Assembly (NCBI GenBank): GCA_003533405.1
Contig: DQDL01000038.1
Span: 716-9,824, forward strand
Source of the DNA: Clostridiales bacterium
GTDB lineage: Bacteria > Bacillota > Clostridia > Oscillospirales > Oscillospiraceae
Direction: 5' to 3'
DNA: 9,109 bases
Part shown: piece after piece, positions 1 to 5,836 of the stretch
How positions within the stretch are numbered: the first letter of the stretch is position 1
Layout of the letters: each line of letters opens with the position of its first letter
The notes under the pieces: generated by a model
Databases searched by the model: none
Told to the model about the DNA's origin: nothing
The model's input: only the letters and a program-made list of their open reading frames with translations
Made by a program: the position numbers and the translations under genes

Positions 1-1
1 C

Positions 2-508
2 ATCTACTGGGGCTATGCCTTTGCCACCGGCGGCCAAACGCTTGCACTTATCCCGTCGGGCATCCTTATCGTCTCGATAAACACCGGCGCATACATGGCC
101 GAGATCGTCCGAGGCGGCATCATCTCCATCGACAAGGGTCAGTTTGAGGGCGCAATGAGCATCGGCATGACCCATTCGCAGACCATGCTAAAGGTCATCA
201 TCCCTCAAGTCATGCGCAACATTCTCCCCTCGGTCAGCAATGAGTTCGTCATAAATATCAAGGACACCTCTGTGCTCAATGTCATCGGCGTAACGGAGCT
301 GTACTACTTTGCGGGCATCATAAAGCGCCAGAGCTTCCAGACCTTCCAAACCTATCTCGTCATCTGCGTCATCTACTTCATCCTGACCTTCACGATAACC
401 CGGATACTGCGCTGGGCAGAGCGTAAGCTCGACGGCAGCGACAGCTATGTCATATTCGGCTCGCAGTCGGACTCGGCGGCGGAGATACACATAAGCAGGG
501 AGGCGTGA
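2..508 (+). CDS. Polar amino acid ABC transporter permease, 3' part only
   Basis: The reading frame is open from the first bases of the window, so the 5' end of the gene is missing; 168 residues remain. It is the C-terminal part of an inner-membrane permease of the HisM/GlnP family, which forms the channel for import of polar amino acids. Visible residues 12-30 are hydrophobic. They are followed by the cytoplasmic EAA loop (about residues 47-69, containing EGAMSIG and ending KVIIPQ), which docks onto the ATPase, then the typical stretch NEFVINIKDTSVLNVIG (80-96) and a last membrane segment (about 117-135). The tail after residue 140 is polar. The ATPase gene starts 3 bp after the stop, so the two form an operon. 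The substrate-binding protein gene presumably lies upstream of the window. The family is clear; the substrate cannot be told. Confidence 0.92.
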   Translation: MYWGYAFATGGQTLALIPSGILIVSINTGAYMAEIVRGGIISIDKGQFEGAMSIGMTHSQTMLKVIIPQVMRNILPSVSNEFVINIKDTSVLNVIGVTELYYFAGIIKRQSFQTFQTYLVICVIYFILTFTITRILRWAERKLDGSDSYVIFGSQSDSAAEIHISREA

Positions 509-511
509 GAA

Positions 512-1252
512 ATGTCGGAAAAAGTAATTGAGCTTGTCCATCTTCAAAAGCAGTTTGGCGAAAACACCGTCCTGCGTGATATAAACCTGAGCGTGTCCGA
601 GGGGGAGGTGCTCAGCATCATCGGCGCATCCGGCTCGGGCAAGAGCACGATGCTAAGGTGCATAAATCTGCTCGAAACGCCGACCTCCGGTCAGGTGCTC
701 TACCACGGCAGGGATATCACATCCCACGACATGAACCTTTCGCAGTACCGTGCAAAGGTAGGCATGGTGTTCCAGAGCTTTAACCTTTTCAACAACATGA
801 CGGCGCTCAACAACTGCATCACCGGCCAGATGACGGTTTTAAAGCGCAGCCGTGAGGAGGCCGAGGCAACTGCGATGAAGTACCTTGAGCGTGTTGGCAT
901 GGCACCGTACATAAACGCCCGTCCGTCGCAGCTCTCCGGCGGCCAGAAGCAGCGTGTTGCAATAGCCCGTGCGCTTGCGATGGAGCCCGAGGCTCTGCTG
1001 TTTGACGAGCCGACGAGTGCACTCGACCCGCAGATGGTAGGCGAGGTTCTCGATGTCATGCGCTCGCTTGCCGACGACGGCCTTACGATGATCGTCGTTA
1101 CCCACGAGATGGCCTTTGCCCGTGATGTGTCGACAAATGTCGTATTCATGTCCGGCGGCGTCATCTGCGAGGAGGGCTCGCCTAAGGATATATTTGAAAA
1201 CCCGCAGGATCAAAAAACGAAGGATTTCCTCTCCCGCTTCCTGCACGGGTAA
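512..1252 (+). CDS. Polar amino acid ABC transporter ATP-binding protein (GlnQ/HisP family)
   Basis: A complete 246-residue ATPase that energises the permease encoded just upstream. All ABC motifs are intact: Walker A GASGSGKST (38-46), Q-loop Q88 in VFQSFNLF, signature LSGGQ (141-145), Walker B LLFDEP (162-167), D-loop SALD (169-172) and switch histidine H198 in VTHEM. The length and the FQSFNLF and SALDPQMVGEVL segments fit the GlnQ/HisP/ArtP subfamily of amino acid importers. The start ATG lies 3 bp after the permease stop, with GGGAGG (498-503) 8 bp upstream, and translational coupling is likely. It is the last gene of the operon; a terminator follows the stop within 5 bp. The substrate (glutamine, arginine, cystine or another) cannot be assigned from this subunit. 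Confidence 0.96.
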   Translation: MSEKVIELVHLQKQFGENTVLRDINLSVSEGEVLSIIGASGSGKSTMLRCINLLETPTSGQVLYHGRDITSHDMNLSQYRAKVGMVFQSFNLFNNMTALNNCITGQMTVLKRSREEAEATAMKYLERVGMAPYINARPSQLSGGQKQRVAIARALAMEPEALLFDEPTSALDPQMVGEVLDVMRSLADDGLTMIVVTHEMAFARDVSTNVVFMSGGVICEEGSPKDIFENPQDQKTKDFLSRFLHG

Positions 1253-1255
1253 ACA

Positions 1256-1290
1256 GTAAAAGCCTATCCGGTCACCGGATAGGCTTTTAC
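1256..1290. terminator. Symmetrical bidirectional intrinsic terminator
   Basis: Two perfect 17-base arms (1256-1272 and 1274-1290) surround a single central base. The GC-rich core CCTATCCGGT is flanked by AAAA on one side and TTTT on the other. Folded as RNA, the central bases form the loop. Because each strand ends in a T-run, it can stop both the amino acid ABC operon coming from the left and the kinase operon coming from the right. Confidence 0.88.
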
Positions 1291-1310
1291 ATTTATTATA
1301 ATCATTAAAA

Positions 1311-2243
1311 TCAGTCGTCCTCGCCGCCACCGATAAATTCTCTTATCAGCGCATCGGGGGCAACCAAGCTCTCGTCTATCTCGCCGAAAAGCTGAATTGC
1401 AGGGAGAACGCTGCGAAGCTCGTCGTAGCGCTCGATGCCCTCGGGGATGGAGGAGAAAAGCTGCGTTGCCGTGCGGTTCATGACCGCAATCTCGTAGGGA
1501 AACGATGAGTCGAACTGGTAGTTTGCCTTGTTCTTGAACGGAGAGATATACGCCTTTTCGCCGTGACGCACATTTGCCCACATGCTCATTGTTGCGGCGG
1601 GGTCTGCGCCACGGAAGTTGTAGTCACGCACCGTGCGCCGCACAAGTCTGAACCATGTGCCCTTAAACACGACCGAGCCGTTAAACTCAACATTGCTGCG
1701 TGCCGAGATATAGAGCTTGAACGCCTCGGGGTGGCGCTCGGTTATCATGTCATTGAGCGCATGGATGCCCTCGAACACAACGATCTCGTCCTTCTTGAGC
1801 TTGATGGACTTGGACGGCTCGAACATACGCATCTGGCGGGAAAACTCGTATTTGGGCACATAAATGCGCTTGCCCTGAGCGAGCAGGTCAAAGTGCTCGT
1901 TCAAAAGCTCCATATCGAGACACAGGGGCGACTCAAGGTCGATCTCACCCTCGGCCGTACGGGGTGCGGTGGCAGGGTCTACCGTCACAAAATAATCGTC
2001 CATGCCGACATAGTGGGCGTGTACGCCCTTGCGCTCAAGCTCCTCGCTTATCTTGCGAGCCGTGGTCGTTTTGCCCGAGCCGGAGGGACCCGAGAGCAGA
2101 ACGATGGGGCTGTTTTTCCTGTTTTCGATTATTTTATCTGCGGCGGTCTCAACACGCCGACGGTAAACCTCGTCGCATTCCTCGATAAAGCCCTTGGGGT
2201 CGGCGACGGTCTTGAAGTTGATATCACTGAGCTGATATGCCAT
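1311..2243 (-). CDS. Uridine kinase / phosphoribulokinase-family P-loop kinase
   Basis: A 310-residue cytoplasmic kinase of the PRK/uridine kinase family, which phosphorylates a nucleoside or related hydroxyl compound using ATP or GTP. Walker A is GPSGSGKT (52-59). MDDYF (81-85) supplies the acidic pair typical of uridine kinases. DLESPLCLDMELL (102-114) matches the family's substrate-lid region, and VFEGIHAL (156-163) is the second nucleotide-binding strand. About 45 residues precede the Walker motif. Longer clostridial relatives carry an N-terminal TGS/ThrRS-like part that is absent here. I chose the ATG at 2243 because AAAGGTGA (2251-2258) sits 7 bp upstream. A GTG at 2249 overlapping the hemZ stop is possible but lies too close to that site. 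It is second in an operon after hemZ. Family sure, substrate unproven. Confidence 0.88.
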   Translation of the reverse strand: MAYQLSDINFKTVADPKGFIEECDEVYRRRVETAADKIIENRKNSPIVLLSGPSGSGKTTTARKISEELERKGVHAHYVGMDDYFVTVDPATAPRTAEGEIDLESPLCLDMELLNEHFDLLAQGKRIYVPKYEFSRQMRMFEPSKSIKLKKDEIVVFEGIHALNDMITERHPEAFKLYISARSNVEFNGSVVFKGTWFRLVRRTVRDYNFRGADPAATMSMWANVRHGEKAYISPFKNKANYQFDSSFPYEIAVMNRTATQLFSSIPEGIERYDELRSVLPAIQLFGEIDESLVAPDALIREFIGGGEDD

Positions 2244-2245
2244 GT

Positions 2246-3721
2246 TCACTTCACCTTTCTGTAAAAATCTATGATGCCCTGCTTATCCGAGCAGGTCTTT
2301 TCTATACCGGATATGTATTCCGTGGGGTACTTGGGCGCAAAGAGCCGGATATTCCGCCCCGAGCCGGCCGAGACGAGCTTTGTCGAGCCTCCTCCGCCGA
2401 CGGCGATTATCGAGCATAGCTCCTCCATGATGCAGACATTGTAGAGGTTTAAAAACCCTGCCTTCGTCCAGCCGACATTCTCAAAGCCGCCGGACATGAA
2501 CTTCTGGCGGTAGAGGTAATAGGGAGAGTACCCGCTTTCCCGCAATGCGTCACCGGCTATGTCGAGCATGCGCCCGACCTCCGCCGCCGTGGGGAGCACA
2601 CTTCCCTCAAGCGTTATGCGAGAGCCTTTCTTGAGCGAGAGCGTGTGCACCGTGATATTCTCCGGCGCAAGTGCGATGACGGTGCCGAGCGTTTCCTCAA
2701 AGCCTGCGACCGTGTCGGAGGGGAGACCGGCTATAAGATCCATGTTCACCGCCATGCCGCCGACAGAGCGCACCTTCTCCAGTGCGTTGATTATATCCTG
2801 CGCCGTGTGCTTGCGGCCTATGGCGTCGAGCACGGAGTTTACCATCGTCTGCGGGTTCACGCTGACCCTGTCAACGCCGTGAGCTTTCAAAACACGCAGC
2901 TTCTCGGTCGTTATCGTGTCGGGGCGGCCTGCCTCGACGGTGTATTCACGCAGGTGCGTAAGGTCAAAGCTGTCGGATATCTTCGAGCAAAGCCTGTCGA
3001 GCTGCCCGGCCGAGAGCGTCGTGGGCGTGCCGCCGCCCATGTATATTGATATGATATGCAGCCCAAGCTCGTTTACTGCCTTTGCCGCAGCGTCTATCTC
3101 CAGCATCAGCGCATCGAGAAACGGCGGGATGAGCTTCATGCTCTTTTGAACCGACTGGCTCACAAAGCTGCAATATGAGCAGCGTGTCGGGCAAAACGGG
3201 ATGCCGACATACAGGCAGATGTCCTTATCGCCCAGGCTTCCTGCGACCGAGCGGGTCACGAGCGAGGTGTCACGGCATAGCTTCGCTCTCTCGGAGCTGA
3301 CATCGTATTCTGTCATAAAGCGCCGTGTCGCCGTGTCAGGGTCGCCCGTCTCGTCGAGCATTGCGCAAAACAGCTTGCCCGGCCTCACACCGGTGAGTGA
3401 ACCCCAGGCAGGGCGACTGTGTCCCGAGCGCAGGGCGGCACGGTAGAAGGCATTTTTAATTATGCGGCTGCAAAGCCTGTCACGGCTGAGGTCATCTGCG
3501 GCAAGCTCGGCATTAAATGCCGACCGTCCGACAAATATTTTATCGTCCTTGACAATGCGGCATACGCAGGTTATAAACTTCTTTCCCTTGCGCAGACTCA
3601 GCACGACCCTGTCACCCTCCGGCTTTCCCTTGGGGTACTCGGGGCGTTCGGCGGGGTAGAGCGAGAGCATCATCTGCTCGGCTGCGTATTTGTAATCGTG
3701 TCCGATGAGATACAGCTTCAC
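2246..3721 (-). CDS. hemZ: HemZ-like radical SAM coproporphyrinogen III dehydrogenase family protein
   Basis: A 491-residue radical SAM enzyme of the oxygen-independent coproporphyrinogen oxidase family, HemZ branch. In the known reaction the enzyme decarboxylates two propionate side chains of coproporphyrinogen III in heme synthesis. An N-terminal domain of about 165 residues (opening KLYLIGHDYKYAAEQ and containing GSLTGVRP at 107-114) distinguishes HemZ from HemN/HemW. The [4Fe-4S] motif is CPTRCSYC, with C177, C181 and C184. GGGTPT (229-234), TVEAGRPD (261-268), VNPQT (288-292) and NMDLIAGLP (326-334) are the SAM-binding core signatures. The frame extends to an upstream GTG at 3793, but the GTG at 3721 is preferred: AAAGGAG lies 7 bp before it and the protein then begins exactly at the family's usual N-terminus. 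No other heme gene is visible, so the true substrate is inferred. Confidence 0.9.
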   Translation of the reverse strand: MKLYLIGHDYKYAAEQMMLSLYPAERPEYPKGKPEGDRVVLSLRKGKKFITCVCRIVKDDKIFVGRSAFNAELAADDLSRDRLCSRIIKNAFYRAALRSGHSRPAWGSLTGVRPGKLFCAMLDETGDPDTATRRFMTEYDVSSERAKLCRDTSLVTRSVAGSLGDKDICLYVGIPFCPTRCSYCSFVSQSVQKSMKLIPPFLDALMLEIDAAAKAVNELGLHIISIYMGGGTPTTLSAGQLDRLCSKISDSFDLTHLREYTVEAGRPDTITTEKLRVLKAHGVDRVSVNPQTMVNSVLDAIGRKHTAQDIINALEKVRSVGGMAVNMDLIAGLPSDTVAGFEETLGTVIALAPENITVHTLSLKKGSRITLEGSVLPTAAEVGRMLDIAGDALRESGYSPYYLYRQKFMSGGFENVGWTKAGFLNLYNVCIMEELCSIIAVGGGGSTKLVSAGSGRNIRLFAPKYPTEYISGIEKTCSDKQGIIDFYRKVK

Positions 3722-3728
3722 GGCAAAG

Positions 3729-3735
3729 CTCCTTT
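3729..3735 (-). promoter_or_regulatory. Ribosome binding site fixing the hemZ GTG start
   Basis: AAAGGAG read on the minus strand, 7 bp before the GTG at 3721. No comparable site precedes the upstream in-frame GTG at 3793, which would also lie upstream of the promoter. Confidence 0.8.
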
Positions 3736-3751
3736 TGCAAAAACTTTTGCC

Positions 3752-3780
3752 ATTATAACACACGGCGGCAAAATAATAAA
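3752..3780 (-). promoter_or_regulatory. Extended -10 promoter of the hemZ-kinase operon
   Basis: On the minus strand a perfect TATAAT (3757-3752) is preceded by TGT, giving an extended -10 element. The -35 at 17 bp is poor (TTTATT, 3780-3775), as is common with extended -10 promoters. Transcription would start near 3745, about 24 bases before the GTG. This agrees with the shortened hemZ start, since the longer frame would begin upstream of the transcript. Confidence 0.6.
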
Positions 3781-3913
3781 GTGTGATACTCAAACGGATT
3801 TATCTGTACTACAAAATACAACCCCGTGCGAAAAAATGTAAGGGCAAACATAGTAAAATGCAAAAAACAAAGCAAAATTTTTATGGAATTGTACCGATTT
3901 GACCGATAGCGTG

Positions 3914-3942
3914 TTTACAAAAAAACAAAATTGTGCTTAAAT
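3914..3942 (+). promoter_or_regulatory. Candidate promoter of the aminotransferase gene
   Basis: TTTACA (3914-3919) and TTAAAT (3937-3942) are separated by 17 bp in an AT-rich stretch of the divergent intergenic region. The -35 matches 5 of 6 bases and the -10 only 4 of 6. Predicted transcription starts near 3949, giving a leader of about 55 bases that contains the inverted repeat at 3957-3982. The strong codon bias of the gene would suggest a better promoter, so another start cannot be excluded. Confidence 0.4.
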
Positions 3943-3956
3943 ATATCTGTATATCG

Positions 3957-3982
3957 TGAACCAGATTATCTGATATGGTTCA
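3957..3982. repeat. Inverted repeat in the aminotransferase leader, possible operator
   Basis: TGAACCA (3957-3963) and TGGTTCA (3976-3982) form perfect 7-base arms around a 12-base spacer. The repeat lies just downstream of the predicted transcription start and 6 bp before the AGGAGG ribosome binding site (3988-3993). It could be a repressor operator or a leader hairpin that affects translation. The role is inference; only the symmetry is seen. Confidence 0.4.
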
Positions 3983-4003
3983 AAAACAGGAGGAAATGTT
4001 TTT

Positions 4004-5191
4004 ATGGTTAGATTCTCAAGCAGAATGGACCTTCTCAAGGGTTCCGCAATTCGTGAGCTGCTGGCACTGGCCAACAAGCCCGAAATTCTTTCTTTCGCAG
4101 GCGGTATGCCCGCACCCGAGCTGTTCCCTGTCGACAAGATCAAGGCAGCTACCGATGCAGTGCTGAATGAGGCCGGTCAGGTCGCTCTCCAGTACTCCAG
4201 CACCAACGGCTTTGAGCACTTCCGTCAGCAGATCGCCGATCGCATGGAAGCAAAGCTCAACATCAAGACCAGCGCAGACAACATCCTCGTTACCTCCGGC
4301 TCACAGCAGGGTCTTGATTACTCCGCCCGTGTTTTCGTCAACCCCGGCGACACCGTCATCATCGAGAGCCCGTCCTACCTCGGCGCGCTTAACGCATTCA
4401 AGGCCTGCGAGCCCAACTTCGTTGCTATCCCCACCGACGGCGACGGCATGATCATGGAAGAGCTCGAAAAGGTTCTCGCAACCGATAAGACCGTCAAGAT
4501 GATTTATGTTATCCCCGACTTCCAGAATCCCTCCGGCCGTACATGGCCCATGGAGCGTCGTGAGAAGTTCATGGAGATCATCAATAAGTACGAGATCCCC
4601 GTCATCGAGGATAACCCCTACGGCGAGCTGCGCTTCGAGGGCGAGTACCTGCCCGCACTCAAGAGCATGGACACCAAGGGCCTCGTAGTCTTCCTCGGCA
4701 CCTTCTCCAAGATCCTCGCTCCCGGCTACCGTCTCGGCTGGGTCTGCGCCGACGGCGAGATCCTTGCTAAGTACAACTTCCTTGCTCAGGCAGCCTCCCT
4801 TCAGGCTTCCACAGAGGCACAGCTGGTCGTCTCCAAGTTCATCGATATGTACGACCTTGACGAGCATGTTGCAGCGATCAAGGATTGCTACCGCAAGCGC
4901 CGTGATGTCATGATGGCTACCATGGAGCGTGAGTTCCCCGAAGAGGCAAAGTTCACTCACCCCAACGGCGGTCTGTTCACTTGGGTCGAGCTTCCCGAGT
5001 ATGTCAACACCAATGAGATGGCTAAGGAGTGCCTCAAGCGCAATGTCGCATATGTTCCCGGCGACGGCTTCTTCCCCGATGCAGGCCACAACAACTGCAT
5101 CCGCCTGAACTACTCCTGCATGCCCGAAGACAAGATCGAGAAGGGCATGACCATTCTCGGCCAGGTCATCAAAGAGTACATCAAGAAGTAA
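4004..5191 (+). CDS. PLP-dependent aminotransferase, class I/II fold (LysN/MocR-catalytic-domain type)
   Basis: A complete 395-residue fold-type I aminotransferase that moves an amino group between an amino acid and a 2-oxo acid in the cytoplasm. Visible signatures are FAGGMPAPELFP (31-42) at the substrate side, TSGSQQ (97-102) for the cofactor phosphate, QNPSG with N175, EDNPY with D203 and Y206 contacting the pyridine ring, and GTFSKILAPGYRLGW with Schiff-base lysine K236. R367 in CIRLNYS is the usual carboxylate-binding arginine. The sequence resembles 2-aminoadipate/aromatic aminotransferases and the catalytic half of MocR regulators, but no helix-turn-helix domain is present. AGGAGG (3988-3993) precedes the ATG by 10 bp. 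It is a single-gene unit with its own promoter and terminator. Codon use is strikingly biased (no ATA, one AAA among all lysines, CCC for nearly all prolines), which points to high expression. The exact substrate is not determinable. Confidence 0.93.
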   Translation: MVRFSSRMDLLKGSAIRELLALANKPEILSFAGGMPAPELFPVDKIKAATDAVLNEAGQVALQYSSTNGFEHFRQQIADRMEAKLNIKTSADNILVTSGSQQGLDYSARVFVNPGDTVIIESPSYLGALNAFKACEPNFVAIPTDGDGMIMEELEKVLATDKTVKMIYVIPDFQNPSGRTWPMERREKFMEIINKYEIPVIEDNPYGELRFEGEYLPALKSMDTKGLVVFLGTFSKILAPGYRLGWVCADGEILAKYNFLAQAASLQASTEAQLVVSKFIDMYDLDEHVAAIKDCYRKRRDVMMATMEREFPEEAKFTHPNGGLFTWVELPEYVNTNEMAKECLKRNVAYVPGDGFFPDAGHNNCIRLNYSCMPEDKIEKGMTILGQVIKEYIKK

Positions 5192-5206
5192 TTTCTTAAA
5201 TATTTC

Positions 5207-5240
5207 AAACAGGTCAGACTCTCGCCTGACCTGTTTTTCT
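5207..5240 (+). terminator. Intrinsic terminator of the aminotransferase gene
   Basis: Perfect 11-base arms AAACAGGTCAG (5207-5217) and CTGACCTGTTT (5226-5236) enclose an 8-base loop. The 3' side runs into five Ts (5234-5238). It begins 15 bases after the stop codon. Confidence 0.88.
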
Positions 5241-5283
5241 ATACTCGAAAATTGAAAAAGTTTAGACACTTCGAAGAAAAGTG

Positions 5284-5312
5284 TTGCAAAATGCGGGGCA
5301 ATGATATATTAT
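5284..5312 (+). promoter_or_regulatory. Promoter of a small transcript upstream of the thioesterase gene
   Basis: TTGCAA (5284-5289) and TATTAT (5307-5312) are 17 bp apart, matching 4 of 6 and 5 of 6 consensus bases. Start of transcription is expected near 5318-5320. A short inverted repeat, ACACTT (5266-5271) and AAGTGT (5279-5284), abuts the -35 box and could bind a regulator; that is inference. Confidence 0.5.
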
Positions 5313-5317
5313 TAACA

Positions 5318-5388
5318 CAGTCAACAAGACTGCGCCCCCCCGCAGTCCGCACCCGAGGTCTTACGGTCTCGGGTGCAACCTTTTTTCT
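5318..5388 (+). ncRNA. Candidate small RNA or terminated leader RNA
   Basis: A compact unit of about 70 nt lies between a promoter (5284-5312) and an intrinsic terminator (5349-5386). Its body holds a perfect 7-bp hairpin, GACTGCG (5328-5334) with CGCAGTC (5341-5347), whose loop is six cytosines. The 5' CAGTC (5318-5322) can instead pair with GACTG (5328-5332), so two folds exclude each other. The thioesterase gene downstream has its own promoter starting in the terminator tail, so this RNA need not be its leader. No open reading frame with a ribosome binding site is visible within it. C-rich loops are known in Firmicute regulatory RNAs that pair with G-rich ribosome binding sites; applying that here is inference. 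I do not recognise it as a named RNA family. It could also be an attenuator for the following operon. Confidence 0.45.
5349..5386 (+). terminator. Intrinsic terminator ending the small transcript
   Basis: GCACCCGAG (5349-5357) pairs with CTCGGGTGC (5368-5376). The helix can extend inward through two G-U pairs and one C-G pair to a TTAC loop (5361-5364). Six Ts follow at 5381-5386 after AACC. It is a GC-rich, strong hairpin placed before, not after, the thioesterase gene. Confidence 0.8.
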
Positions 5389-5416
5389 TGTAAAAGAGGG
5401 TGCGTTGTGTTAGAAT
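5388..5416 (+). promoter_or_regulatory. Extended -10 promoter of the thioesterase-ATPase operon
   Basis: TTGTAA (5388-5393) and TAGAAT (5411-5416) are separated by 17 bp, and TGT directly precedes the -10 hexamer. The -35 box starts in the T-rich tail of the preceding terminator. Transcription would start near 5423, leaving a leader of about 27 bases with AAAGGAGA before the ATG at 5450. Confidence 0.55.
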
Positions 5417-5449
5417 ATGCACATCTTTTAAAACAAAAGGAGAAATACC

Positions 5450-5836
5450 ATGGAAATAGGAATCAAGGGCAGAGCAGAGACCGTCGTTAACCACGAGAAC
5501 ACCGCAAAGTTCGTCGGCTCCGGCGAGCTTGAGGTTTTTGCAACTCCGCAGATGATCGCACTCATGGAGCAGGCAGCGGCTTCCTCCGTTGCAGGCGAGC
5601 TTGAGGAGGGTCAGGGCACCGTCGGCACGCTCTTGAATGTCAGCCACGACGCTGCCACCCCGCTCGGCATGAAGGTCTGGGCCGAGACCGAGCTTGTCGA
5701 AGTTGACCGCCGCAGGCTAGTTTTCGATGTCAAGGCATACGACGAATGCGGCCTCATCGGTCAGGGCAAGCACGAGCGCTTCATCATCCAGAACGACAAG
5801 TTCCTTGCCAAGGTCAACGCAAAGGGTGCAAAGTAA
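5450..5836 (+). CDS. FlK-like hotdog-fold acyl-CoA thioesterase
   Basis: A 128-residue single-domain hotdog thioesterase related to fluoroacetyl-CoA thioesterase FlK; the family hydrolyses short acyl-CoA thioesters. The catalytic set known from FlK (Thr42, Glu50, His76) is matched at the same spacing by T32 and E40 in ATPQMIALMEQAA and H66 in NVSHDAATPLG. The C-terminal strand GLIGQGKHERF (101-111) is also typical. The real substrate is unlikely to be fluoroacetyl-CoA; a generic metabolic acyl-CoA or a proofreading role is more probable. AAAGGAGA (about 5436-5443) precedes the ATG. The stop TAA is directly followed by the ATG of the ATPase gene with no gap, so the two are surely co-transcribed and probably translationally coupled. 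No signal peptide is present; the protein is cytoplasmic. Confidence 0.85.
   Translation: MEIGIKGRAETVVNHENTAKFVGSGELEVFATPQMIALMEQAAASSVAGELEEGQGTVGTLLNVSHDAATPLGMKVWAETELVEVDRRRLVFDVKAYDECGLIGQGKHERFIIQNDKFLAKVNAKGAK

Noticed and set aside
1563..2264. Plus-strand open frame of 233 codons opposite the kinase
   Set aside because: Antisense to a kinase with an intact P-loop; its translation shows no recognisable family and it crosses into hemZ.
3722..3793. Longer hemZ N-terminus from the upstream GTG at 3793
   Set aside because: It would include the -10 promoter in the coding region, has no ribosome binding site, and adds residues before the family's normal start.
4301..5269. Long minus-strand open frame opposite the aminotransferase
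   Set aside because: The opposite strand encodes a fully motif-complete aminotransferase. The frame stays open because biased codons such as CTC and GAG avoid antisense stops, and its translation shows no family.
5318..5388. T-box or known riboswitch in the thioesterase leader
   Set aside because: No T-box consensus, specifier loop or known aptamer core is visible, and the element has its own promoter and terminator only about 70 nt apart.
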